From Chloroflexota bacterium (GTDB lineage Bacteria > Chloroflexota > Dehalococcoidia > Lucifugimonadales > UBA3495): DNA of 64,000 nucleotides. A model generated the notes under the pieces. The model did not search any database and was not told the DNA's origin. It worked only from the letters and a program-made list of their open reading frames with translations. Of the stretch, positions 56,494-64,000 are shown in pieces (position 1 is the stretch's first letter; the number at the start of each line of letters is the position of its first letter). The translations under genes and the position numbers were made by a program. The DNA lies in assembly GCA_028873965.1 (NCBI GenBank), contig JAPPMU010000042.1, positions 66,383-130,382 of the forward strand, written 5' to 3'.

Positions 56494-56525
56494 GGGGAGG
56501 GGCCAATAATCATTCGCCCCTCCCG
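56494..56525. repeat. degenerate palindromic element GGGAGGGGCCAATAATCATTCGCCCCTCCC
   Basis: related to 9954 and 37788 palindromes, stem extended by flanking GGGA/TCCC. Confidence 0.55.
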
Positions 56526-56582
56526 TCAGTATAGATCCTTTTTATTTCCAATCATGGGAAGCGGACGGCCCTGTCCTGCGGG

Positions 56583-57689
56583 TTACGGCACCAGCATCGC
56601 CCGCGTGATCTCCGTTTGCCGCTGGCTCCACTCGGCGGCGACGAATGCCTCGTTGACATCGGCCAGCGGGAAGGTGTGCGACACCAGCTTGTTGAAGGGC
56701 AGCCGGTCCTGGTTGCGGACCAGGAAGTCCAGCAATTCGGGCAGCAGCGATGGACGGTACATCAGACTGCCGACGATGTTCTTGCCCTGCAACAGCTTGG
56801 ACGGGTCGATGGAAGTTTCCTGCCCGCGCACGATGTCGCCGATTTCCACGAAGGTGCCGCCGTTGGAGAGCATATCGATGCCTTCCCGCAGAAGATCGGC
56901 CCGGCCCACCAATTCCATCACCACGTCGGCGCCGCGGCCACGGGTCAACTCACGGACCCGGCGCACGCGGGTTTCAGGCGTGTTGAACTCCTCAATGTTG
57001 ATGGTCTCATCTGCGCCGAACTCCTCGGCGAGAGCGAGGCGGTTCTCCAACCGGTCCAACACGATTACCCTGTCGGCGCCGCGCTCCTTGGCCATGGCGG
57101 TGGCGTGGATGCCAAGACCGCCAGCGCCCATGATGACCACGGACTGGCCGTGGCTCATGCCGGCCCGCTCCAGGCCCGTGGTCACGGTGCCCATGGCGCA
57201 GTTGACCGGTCCGAGCAGGTTGTCGGGCAATTCGTCGGGGACGCGGAAAAAGGGGTGTCGCGGCGGGAGATACAGAAAATCGCCGTAGGTGCCGGTGAAA
57301 TAGGGCCAGTTGCCGGCGGCTGGGTACTGGCGGTTGGCGCACCAGTTGGTGTTGCCGCGCAAGCACATGTGGCAGTGGTAGCACGGGAACACGGCGGCGT
57401 ACACCACGCGGTCGCCTTCCTTCACGTCGGTGCCCCAGTAGTCGGTGGTGATGCCGTCGCCCAGGTGTTCAATGACGCCGGTTCCTTCGTGGCCCATGAC
57501 GCGGCCGGTGGGAGGCAGCGGGTTGTGCTCTTGGGTTTGGTCGCCGCGCCAGGTGTGCAGGTCGGAGCCGCAGATGCCAGCCTGGGTCATGCGCAGGAGC
57601 ACGGCTCCGGGTTGGGGTTCGGGTACGTCATACTCTTCGATCTCAAAGGGCTTGCCGTATTCCTTGACGACAACGATGCGTCCTTTCAT
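56583..57689 (-). CDS. zinc-dependent alcohol dehydrogenase family protein
   Basis: ICGSDLHTWRGD, GHEGTGVIEHLGDG, FPCYHCHMCLRGNTNWC, VVIMGAGGLGIHATAMA. Confidence 0.93.
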   Translation of the reverse strand: MKGRIVVVKEYGKPFEIEEYDVPEPQPGAVLLRMTQAGICGSDLHTWRGDQTQEHNPLPPTGRVMGHEGTGVIEHLGDGITTDYWGTDVKEGDRVVYAAVFPCYHCHMCLRGNTNWCANRQYPAAGNWPYFTGTYGDFLYLPPRHPFFRVPDELPDNLLGPVNCAMGTVTTGLERAGMSHGQSVVIMGAGGLGIHATAMAKERGADRVIVLDRLENRLALAEEFGADETINIEEFNTPETRVRRVRELTRGRGADVVMELVGRADLLREGIDMLSNGGTFVEIGDIVRGQETSIDPSKLLQGKNIVGSLMYRPSLLPELLDFLVRNQDRLPFNKLVSHTFPLADVNEAFVAAEWSQRQTEITRAMLVP

Positions 57690-57858
57690 GGTGGTCCCTC
57701 CGGTTGAGCGTGATAACCGTATCGATGGCCGGTATCCTAGCACACCGTCCATTGGCAGGTAAGGCACCGTTTGCGGGCGGCGAGTCGGTTGCTAGCCTGT
57801 GTGATACACTGCGGCCATCAGGCATCAGCAGATTACGCATGGTTACGTGGGCAGTTCG

Positions 57859-58305
57859 ATGAAAATTGCTATTGGCTCCGATCACGCCGGGTTCGAATAC
57901 AAGGGCAAGCTGCTGGCGCTCCTGGCGTACCTCGGCCACGAGGCGATCGATTATGGGGCGTACTCGGAAGAGTCCAGCGACTACCCCAGATGGATCCGGC
58001 CGGTCGCGGAAGCGGTGGCTCGTGGCGAAGTGGACCGCGGGATCGTTCTGGGCGGCTCCGGCAACGGCGAGGCCATAGTCGCCAACCGGGTCCCCGGCGT
58101 GCGATGCACGCTATGCTGGAATCCAGAGTCCGCGCGCTACGGCCGGGAACACAACGACTCCAACGTCTTGTCCATGGGACAGCGATTGGTGTCCTGGGAG
58201 ACCGCTCGCGAGATCGTGGACGTGTGGCTGACCACCGAATTCGAAGGCGGGCGACACCTGCGGCGGATCAACCAGATCGACGAGGAGCCGCAACGCCTGA
58301 CTTAA
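57859..58305 (+). CDS. rpiB: ribose-5-phosphate isomerase B
   Basis: MKIAIGSDHAGFEYKGKLLALL, GIVLGGSGNGEAIVANRVPGVRCTL, REHNDSNVLSMGQRLV. Confidence 0.96.
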   Translation: MKIAIGSDHAGFEYKGKLLALLAYLGHEAIDYGAYSEESSDYPRWIRPVAEAVARGEVDRGIVLGGSGNGEAIVANRVPGVRCTLCWNPESARYGREHNDSNVLSMGQRLVSWETAREIVDVWLTTEFEGGRHLRRINQIDEEPQRLT

Positions 58306-58308
58306 ACA

Positions 58309-58337
58309 GTTCCGGCCACGCCGAGCATGGCCGGAAC
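58309..58337. terminator. hairpin after rpiB
   Basis: GTTCCGGCCA-cgccgagca-TGGCCGGAAC. Confidence 0.6.
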
Positions 58338-58364
58338 ACCCAGATCCGATGCGCTCGCGGTCAG

Positions 58365-58982
58365 CTACGGCGACAGCGCGTCCGTGACCCCAATCATGCT
58401 GTCCCGGCTCACCAGGCTAGCCAATTCCTCTTCGCTCATGCCCTCTGTGCCGGCCGGCCGGCGCGGCAGCACCAGGTAACGCATATCGGCGGTGCTATCC
58501 AACACGGTGACCTGGACGCCGTCAGCCAACTCGGTCCCGAACTCAGCCATCACTCCCCGCGGGTCGCTGACGGCACGGGCACGATAGGCCAAGCTCTTGT
58601 ACCAGTCGGGCGGACGGCCGAGGAGCATCCGCGGATAGCAGGAACACAGCGTGCAAACTACCAAGTTGTGAACGTCCTCGGTGTTCTCCACCACGGCCAG
58701 ATGCGGAGTATCGGCCGGGATCTCGATCCCCATCTCGGCCAGGGCAGACCGCGAGTCCGCCAGCAAGCGCGCCTTGAAACCCTCGTCAACCCATGCTCGG
58801 GCGACCACGCGCGCCCCGTCAGCCGGCGTGCGGCCGTCCATCAAGTTCACCTGACGCCGCACTTCGTCGGCAGTGAGTAGACCTTTTTCCTGGAGCAGGG
58901 CTTCAATTGCCAGCGAGCGCAACGCAACCTCGCTCATTGGCTCGTCGTGGATGTGGTCAACAACGTGGGTTGCGGTCATCAT
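58365..58982 (-). CDS. nitrile hydratase alpha / thiocyanate hydrolase gamma-type subunit
   Basis: VVCTLCSCYPRMLLGRPPDWYKSLAYRARAVSDPRGVMAEFG; CTLCSC metal-binding motif. Confidence 0.92.
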   Translation of the reverse strand: MMTATHVVDHIHDEPMSEVALRSLAIEALLQEKGLLTADEVRRQVNLMDGRTPADGARVVARAWVDEGFKARLLADSRSALAEMGIEIPADTPHLAVVENTEDVHNLVVCTLCSCYPRMLLGRPPDWYKSLAYRARAVSDPRGVMAEFGTELADGVQVTVLDSTADMRYLVLPRRPAGTEGMSEEELASLVSRDSMIGVTDALSP

Positions 58983-59064
58983 TCTCTCCCTAATATCCTA
59001 CCCGCACGGCTACGGGTCTGGAACCGTTCATGTCGCCAAACTATAACTCTTGGCAATGAAACCT

Positions 59065-60180
59065 CTAGTTGTGGCATCCGCGGGCTTCGATTTCCCAAAC
59101 CGTTTCCACCTTTCCGTCGCGTATGCCGATGAAACGATCCCAGCGGCTCACCATGGCGTCCTGCTGGCCGGGTAGGAGCACTACCTGGTCGCCGACCGCC
59201 AAGTCGACTCCCTCCGCGACCTGGAACACGGTGCGGTCGGTATCGATATCGACGGCTTCAACCTCGGGCCGGCCTTCCACTCGCGGCAACCCCTTCATGC
59301 TTCCCACGGCACGGGCCCCGGCGTCGCCAATCGCCGTTCCCGGACGTGGGACGCTGATGATGGAGGACAGCACCTTGCCGGCCAAATGAAAATCCTCCAT
59401 GTATTCGTATGAGGTTTCCATCACCAGGTAGGAGCCACCCTGGATTTCGGTGACCTCAGGCATATCCCCGGCGATATCGTAGCTCCACGTTTCGCCCGTC
59501 GATACGATTTCAACCGGCAACCCGTCGGCGATCATGGCTTCCCTGAGATCCAGAACCGGCTGGATGAGGCGATGCGCTTCGGTGGCCCGGTCCTCGCGGT
59601 CGGACGAGGTTTCGGCCATCATCTGGTGGCTCATCACGCCCTTCAGGGAGAGCCCGGGCAGCGAATCGATCAGTCTAGCCAGAGCGACGCCGGATTCCAC
59701 TCCCTGCTCTCCTTCTTGCACCCCGCATCGGAGCAATCCGGTTTCCTGCTCGATGACCACACCCAGGTTCACGCCTTGTGCAGCGGCAGACTGGGAAAGG
59801 TCGCGAGCATTCGCTTCGTTTTCGCAGGCCACCAGGATCTCGGCCTGATCCGCCAGGGCGCAGAGCCGGGCGATCTTTGGCCGCGCAACCACTTCGCTGG
59901 TTACGAATACGCTGAGCACTCCACCCTGCACCATCACTTCAGCTTCCGCGACTTTTGCCGCGCACACCCCGCCGATGGTACCGCCCCGCTGGATCTGCCG
60001 CAGTGCGATGGCTGGGCTCTTGTGGTTCTTGCTATGCCCACGCAGTTTGCTGTGGCGATCTGCGTAGAAGTCGGCAATCACGTCCATGTTGTGGTCCAGC
60101 GCATCCATGTCCAGGATCAGGCATGGAGTATCCAGTTCCGCGATTGGGGTGCCGGGTTGGGGTTCATTCGCTTGCGGCAT
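59065..60180 (-). CDS. alanine racemase N-terminal-fold / D-threonine aldolase (DSD1)-like protein
   Basis: ELDTPCLILDMDALDHNMDVIADF, RGHSKNHKSPAIALRQI PLP-Lys region retained. Confidence 0.82.
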   Translation of the reverse strand: MPQANEPQPGTPIAELDTPCLILDMDALDHNMDVIADFYADRHSKLRGHSKNHKSPAIALRQIQRGGTIGGVCAAKVAEAEVMVQGGVLSVFVTSEVVARPKIARLCALADQAEILVACENEANARDLSQSAAAQGVNLGVVIEQETGLLRCGVQEGEQGVESGVALARLIDSLPGLSLKGVMSHQMMAETSSDREDRATEAHRLIQPVLDLREAMIADGLPVEIVSTGETWSYDIAGDMPEVTEIQGGSYLVMETSYEYMEDFHLAGKVLSSIISVPRPGTAIGDAGARAVGSMKGLPRVEGRPEVEAVDIDTDRTVFQVAEGVDLAVGDQVVLLPGQQDAMVSRWDRFIGIRDGKVETVWEIEARGCHN

Positions 60181-60229
60181 GGACGTACCTCCGAGGTTTC
60201 TGCATATCTCATTCAGCCCTGTTCAAAAG

Positions 60230-60322
60230 TGTCATTGCGAGCGTAGCGTGGCAATCCCGTTGGGGCAAGGGCCGGCTCCACGAGAACAGGATTGCCGCGT
60301 TGCTGCGCTCCTCGCAATGACA
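60230..60322. repeat. dispersed inverted repeat (third copy of VIASVARQS-type)
   Basis: TGTCATTGCGAGCGTAGCGTGGCAATCC...GATTGCCGCGTTGCTGCGCTCCTCGCAATGACA. Confidence 0.7.
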
Positions 60323-60335
60323 GCCCCACAGGAAG

Positions 60336-61496
60336 CTACCCAAGCTGCCCCCGACCGGCAACGCGCCAGTAACCCACCAGCTTGCCATCCCGCACGGCGC
60401 GGATGTAGTCATACTGATTCACGCAAAGGGCCAGGTTGTGCGGAACCAGGCGGACTTTATCATTGGGCATCAACTGCTCGGTGGCCGGCCCCTCCAGATC
60501 CAGGATGCCGTGCTCCGCGCTGAACCGGGTCGCGACGGCGCCCTCGAACGCCTCCAGCACGGGCACGCCGAAATCGGGTCCGGTAGTCTTGTGGCCGGCG
60601 TCAACCACCGCCCGGCCCGCCACGGGATGGCTGATGACCGTAGCCAGGATCCTGGCCGCCGGCTGGAATTCCGGGCGACTTCGCAAGGTCTGCATGTCCA
60701 TCAGAGGGTACACGCCGGCCTGAACCTCGGTGATGCCCGACAACTGGGAGACCACGTCATAGTTGTAGGTGCTGCCCGCGCTCACCGCCGCAACCTCGAT
60801 ACCCGCCTGCTCCAGGGTATCTCGCGTGTCCAGAATAGGCTGCAACCTGCGGCGGGTTTCGGCCTCCAGCTCGGCGCGGTCCATCATGGGCAACGGGCCC
60901 TCATAGGTCATTATCCCCTGTAAGGATAGTCCGGATGCGTCGGTAACCGTTCGCGCCAGGTCAACCGCATCCGGCACGGAGGCCACACCGCCAAACCCGT
61001 ACCCGGCGTCCATGTCCACAAGTACGCCCAAGGTAACGCCAGCAGCCTGCGCCGCCCCGGCAAGGTCCTGGACGTTGCGTCGGTCGTCTACGGCCACGCT
61101 CAGCGTGATCTGGCCGGCCAGGGCGACCAGCCGGTTGATCTTCGCGGTAGTGACCACCCGGCCCGCTATGAGTATGTCGTCAATTGGGCGGTAAGGCGAC
61201 GCGGCCCCATCGTCGTTGGAGATGTCTCCTCCAGCCGCGGCAAATGCCTCGGCTTCCGCCAGAGAGCTGACCGCCACGCCGCCGGCACTGTTCACGGCGG
61301 AGAGCTGGAACTGGGCAATTTCAGGGCAGCCATGACAAGAAACGTGAGGGCGCACCGCAACCCGACCTGCACCAGATCCAACAGCGTCGTGCAGGACCGC
61401 GATGTTCTGCTCCATTATCCCCAGATCAACCACCAGGGCCGGCGTGTCCAGTTCGTCTGCGGGGGAGCCAACGGGCTGAAATATGGGGCGCTCCAC
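60336..61496 (-). CDS. alanine racemase N-terminal-fold / DSD1-like paralogue lacking canonical PLP lysine
   Basis: ELDTPALVVDLGIMEQNIAVL, VRPHVSCHGCPEIAQFQL in place of RPHxKTHKxPEIA. Confidence 0.78.
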   Translation of the reverse strand: MERPIFQPVGSPADELDTPALVVDLGIMEQNIAVLHDAVGSGAGRVAVRPHVSCHGCPEIAQFQLSAVNSAGGVAVSSLAEAEAFAAAGGDISNDDGAASPYRPIDDILIAGRVVTTAKINRLVALAGQITLSVAVDDRRNVQDLAGAAQAAGVTLGVLVDMDAGYGFGGVASVPDAVDLARTVTDASGLSLQGIMTYEGPLPMMDRAELEAETRRRLQPILDTRDTLEQAGIEVAAVSAGSTYNYDVVSQLSGITEVQAGVYPLMDMQTLRSRPEFQPAARILATVISHPVAGRAVVDAGHKTTGPDFGVPVLEAFEGAVATRFSAEHGILDLEGPATEQLMPNDKVRLVPHNLALCVNQYDYIRAVRDGKLVGYWRVAGRGQLG

Positions 61497-61544
61497 TGTT
61501 CAAGTACCTCTCAATTATGGCGTTTGCCGGCAAGATAGCACAAA

Positions 61545-61877
61545 TCAGGCGGGTTCCAACCAGTGCTGGTACACGTCCACCAGCAGGGTATCGGCAGGGT
61601 TGCCGGCGTAGTCGGGCCACAGGTCGGTCTGACGCAGGCGGATGCGGTAGAGAGGCTGGCGGGGCAGGCCATCGCCGCCGTGGGCCAGCGTCTCGGGGTT
61701 GAGATAGACACCGCAGAGCGCGTCCACCGTGCCCGTATGCCCCTGGATATAGGCGGGCGTGCGGAAGTGGTGCGCCGGCGACCCGACGCGGACGCGGACG
61801 GTCGTGCCGTCGGGGTAGCGGACAGGTTCGGCAGGGATGGTCATGGCTGCGCTCGTCGGTTCAGGCTTGGACATCAA
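61545..61877 (-). CDS. nitrile hydratase beta subunit C-terminal-domain protein
   Basis: VRVRVGSPAHHFRTPAYIQGHTGTVDALCGVYLNPETLAHGGDGLPRQPLYRIRLRQTDLWPDYAGNPADTLLVDVYQHWLEPA. Confidence 0.88.
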   Translation of the reverse strand: MMSKPEPTSAAMTIPAEPVRYPDGTTVRVRVGSPAHHFRTPAYIQGHTGTVDALCGVYLNPETLAHGGDGLPRQPLYRIRLRQTDLWPDYAGNPADTLLVDVYQHWLEPA

Positions 61878-61934
61878 GGCTAGCGTTGCAGTATAACGCT
61901 CAATTCGGTCGGTGTGGCCAGCGCAAAATGCCCT

Positions 61935-62297
61935 TTATTGATCTGGTAGCGATGCGATTATCCCATGCAGCGCGCGTCGGGCGGCCAAGCGTTTGCTGTT
62001 CAGTTCACCGGGGATGAGATCACGATTGTAGAAATGCCCGTGCAGTTGGTCAGCGGCGGCGATGTCGGACTGCCAGGGCAGATGCGGTTGTCGTTCCGCC
62101 AATCGCGCGGCGATTTGAAAATACCCTTTATGCCCCTGGCACGGCCATTCGTTGATCTCGGCCACCGCGAGCAGGGCTTGGGCCACCGCGCCCCACAGCA
62201 ATTCGGCGGCAATCATGGTGTTGCCGCCACGGTCGAATTCTTGGTCGGACCTTTGGGAAAACTCCAGGCTGGCATCTCGCCGTTCCTGGGGCGTCAT
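61935..62297 (-). CDS. PaREP1/HEPN-like hypothetical protein
   Basis: MIAAELLWGAVAQALLAVAEINEWPCQGHKGYF...LHGHFYNRDL; related to 29258..29773; 4 nt overlap with upstream gene. Confidence 0.55.
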   Translation of the reverse strand: MTPQERRDASLEFSQRSDQEFDRGGNTMIAAELLWGAVAQALLAVAEINEWPCQGHKGYFQIAARLAERQPHLPWQSDIAAADQLHGHFYNRDLIPGELNSKRLAARRALHGIIASLPDQ

Positions 62298-63028
62298 CGC
62301 AGCCGCCGCCCCAGTTGGTTGATTAGTTCAACGGCAGACCTGGCGAAGAGGAAAGCCTCTGCGCTCGTTCGTCCGGCGTCGTCATATGCTCCAGTGCGCA
62401 CGGCAGTCGGCTGCCCCATCGCGGCGGCGAAAGCGCTGTTGAGGTCCTGGCCCTCCTTGGATGCTGATTGCAGCAGTTGGTAGATGCTTTCATCATTGGT
62501 CGGAAGTGTCCCTCCGGTCGCGAGCCCAACCATTGCTCGGAGGTCATCATCACGATCCCGGTGCGGCCAACACAGCAGCGCGGCGGTGGCGGCTATGGAG
62601 CAGACTATCGCGCTGCACAGGCTCTCGGTTGCCTGCTCACGCTGGCCTGTGTTGAAATAATCGGCGGCTTGGCAGAAGTATTTCTCGGTAGCCTCCGCCG
62701 CGCTTTCCTGGATTGCCTGGCCCCACTGGTCGGTTATGGGCGTACTGAATTGGCCGGGGGCGTCGTCCCATCCCAAGTTCTGCATCCCACGCTGCCGTTT
62801 GCTGGCCGCGTTGGTGACAACCGCTGCGCCGTGTCCGGCATCTGCCATGACATCAAGTTCGTCCAGAAGGCCCAAAATGGGATAGCGCCCGGCGTACATA
62901 GGAATACGGGCATCCAGGTTGGCGCGCAGTCTCTCTTCATCCGCCGGGGAAAGATACCCCCTCTCATTCTGTAGAATTCGCCGGGCAGCTGCCAGGATCA
63001 GGTCTTTGATCTCATTGCGAATTTCCAT
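62294..63028 (-). CDS. hypothetical protein
   Basis: 244 aa; CQAADYFNTGQREQATESLCSAIVCSIAATAALLCWP helical segment. Confidence 0.5.
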   Translation of the reverse strand: MEIRNEIKDLILAAARRILQNERGYLSPADEERLRANLDARIPMYAGRYPILGLLDELDVMADAGHGAAVVTNAASKRQRGMQNLGWDDAPGQFSTPITDQWGQAIQESAAEATEKYFCQAADYFNTGQREQATESLCSAIVCSIAATAALLCWPHRDRDDDLRAMVGLATGGTLPTNDESIYQLLQSASKEGQDLNSAFAAAMGQPTAVRTGAYDDAGRTSAEAFLFARSAVELINQLGRRLR

Positions 63029-63271
63029 CGGGTGCCTCTCGGTTGGTTCAGGGCAATAATCTCATTCGTGCTGCTCAACTGGCTTGCCATCTGTCCACAG
63101 GATTTAGGTTTCAAGTGGCAGCATCAGCAATCGGCTCCGCCGCCCGGTTGATTACGGTTGCGGCAAAGTCGGCGTTGATGGTGGGGGAGTCGTTAGTGAT
63201 GCGTGGCATGGTGGATTATCCGGTAGTGGATATCCCGAAGTGAGCATGGTGCAAAGGCTCGTGGCAAGCCG

Positions 63272-64000
63272 CTATGACTTCCTGCGGTGGCCGGTGCAGT
63301 AGTCCCCCACGCTGGCCTGGCGGCGACAACCTGGGGTAGCGCAAGTCTTAATCATGCTGCGACCGCATGAACGCTGAGAACTTGTAGTGCCTCCCTGATT
63401 GGCCGGCACGACGGGCTCGTCAATCGCGGCCCGCAAAGCCTTGGCGATTTGGACAACACGGTACACGTCTTCTGCGACGTCAGGGGTACCGTTGCGCAAG
63501 GCGGCTTTGAGCTGCCCTATCAGCTCTTCCACCGTCCGCTCTACTTCGTTGCAGCGTTGGCGAACCGTTTGCAACCGTGTCTGATCTCGGCCGATTTCGG
63601 CTTCCTTCACTTTGATTTGTTCGATTTTCTCGGCGGCCTCTTTCTGCACCTTGCCGGCTTTCACCTGACGGAATACGCCGAAGCCGATAATCGCCGGAGC
63701 CGCGACGATGCCGCCCAATACTGCGGTTCCGCCGGCGATGCCAAGCCCGCCGGCAGCAAGCGCGCCACCACCGAACCATGCCAGGGTTGCGCTGCTGGCA
63801 GCGGCTCCACTCAGGCCGCCTATTGCCGCTCCCGTTGAGGCAGTGCCCAAGGCTCCGACCAGGCCGTAGGCCCCCAGAGCGGTTAGCGCCCCTACGCCGG
63901 CGCCGCCGACGAGGCTGGCTCCCGTGCCGCCCAAGGTTTTGAGGACATCGCCATAGGCTTGGTCAAGCCTCTCCATGTCCTCAACATTCACCTCGGCGTC
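63272..64000 (-). CDS. glycine-zipper membrane protein with coiled coil and C-terminal Cys/His finger (5' end beyond window)
   Basis: GALTALGAYGLVGALGTASTGAAIGGLSGAAASSATLAWFGGGALAAGGLGIAGGTAVLGGIV...CATPGCRRQASVGDYCTGH; frame open to window end. Confidence 0.55.
   Translation of the reverse strand, partial: DAEVNVEDMERLDQAYGDVLKTLGGTGASLVGGAGVGALTALGAYGLVGALGTASTGAAIGGLSGAAASSATLAWFGGGALAAGGLGIAGGTAVLGGIVAAPAIIGFGVFRQVKAGKVQKEAAEKIEQIKVKEAEIGRDQTRLQTVRQRCNEVERTVEELIGQLKAALRNGTPDVAEDVYRVVQIAKALRAAIDEPVVPANQGGTTSSQRSCGRSMIKTCATPGCRRQASVGDYCTGHRRKS

Noticed and set aside
1-64000. CRISPR array, prophage, rRNA operon or integrase
   Set aside because: No regular direct-repeat/spacer array, no phage structural genes, no rRNA and no recombinase recognised

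Overview
This 64 kb window is GC-rich, chromosomal-looking bacterial DNA. Content (several luciferase-like flavin oxidoreductases, an L28 with two CxxC pairs, many small toxin-antitoxin modules, TTG starts) suggests a Chloroflexota/SAR202-Dehalococcoidia-like genome, but that placement is inference. Recognisable housekeeping genes are pcrA/uvrD, mutL, uvrC, rpmB, argH, rpe, rpiB and tRNA-Ser(CGA). Two oligopeptide-type ABC operons lie in tandem, and there are scattered catabolic enzymes and at least five toxin-antitoxin-type modules (HicAB x2, HepT-MntA, MazEF, HigA-HigB-HigA, plus a PIN-domain pair). The strongest unexpected signals are two genes interrupted by an in-frame TGA that look like selenoproteins. 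(1) 28425..28787(-) is an ArsC/Spx-like thioredoxin-fold protein reading ...MYWWPR-[TGA]-SSCRKVRELL..., with TGA at the redox-Cys position and a strong hairpin directly after it. (2) 45191..46114(-) is a signal-peptide-less NMT1/THI5-like binding protein reading ...VSIYRA-[TGA]-EEGQVRRAYES..., also followed by a SECIS-like hairpin (6 bp stem, GUC loop about 17 nt downstream). The standard ORF track splits or truncates both. Other candidates are a nitrile-hydratase-like alpha gene and beta C-terminal-domain gene flanking two PLP-fold (alanine racemase/D-threonine-aldolase-like) genes, one of which has lost the PLP lysine motif; repair genes (mutL, uvrC) apparently co-transcribed with TA/PIN modules; an uncharacterised three-gene cassette near tRNA-Ser; a membrane protein + PD-(D/E)XK-like pair; a FIST + cytosolic LivJ-like pair; and several TIR/palindromic repeat families. 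No database search was possible; family calls rest on motif recognition.
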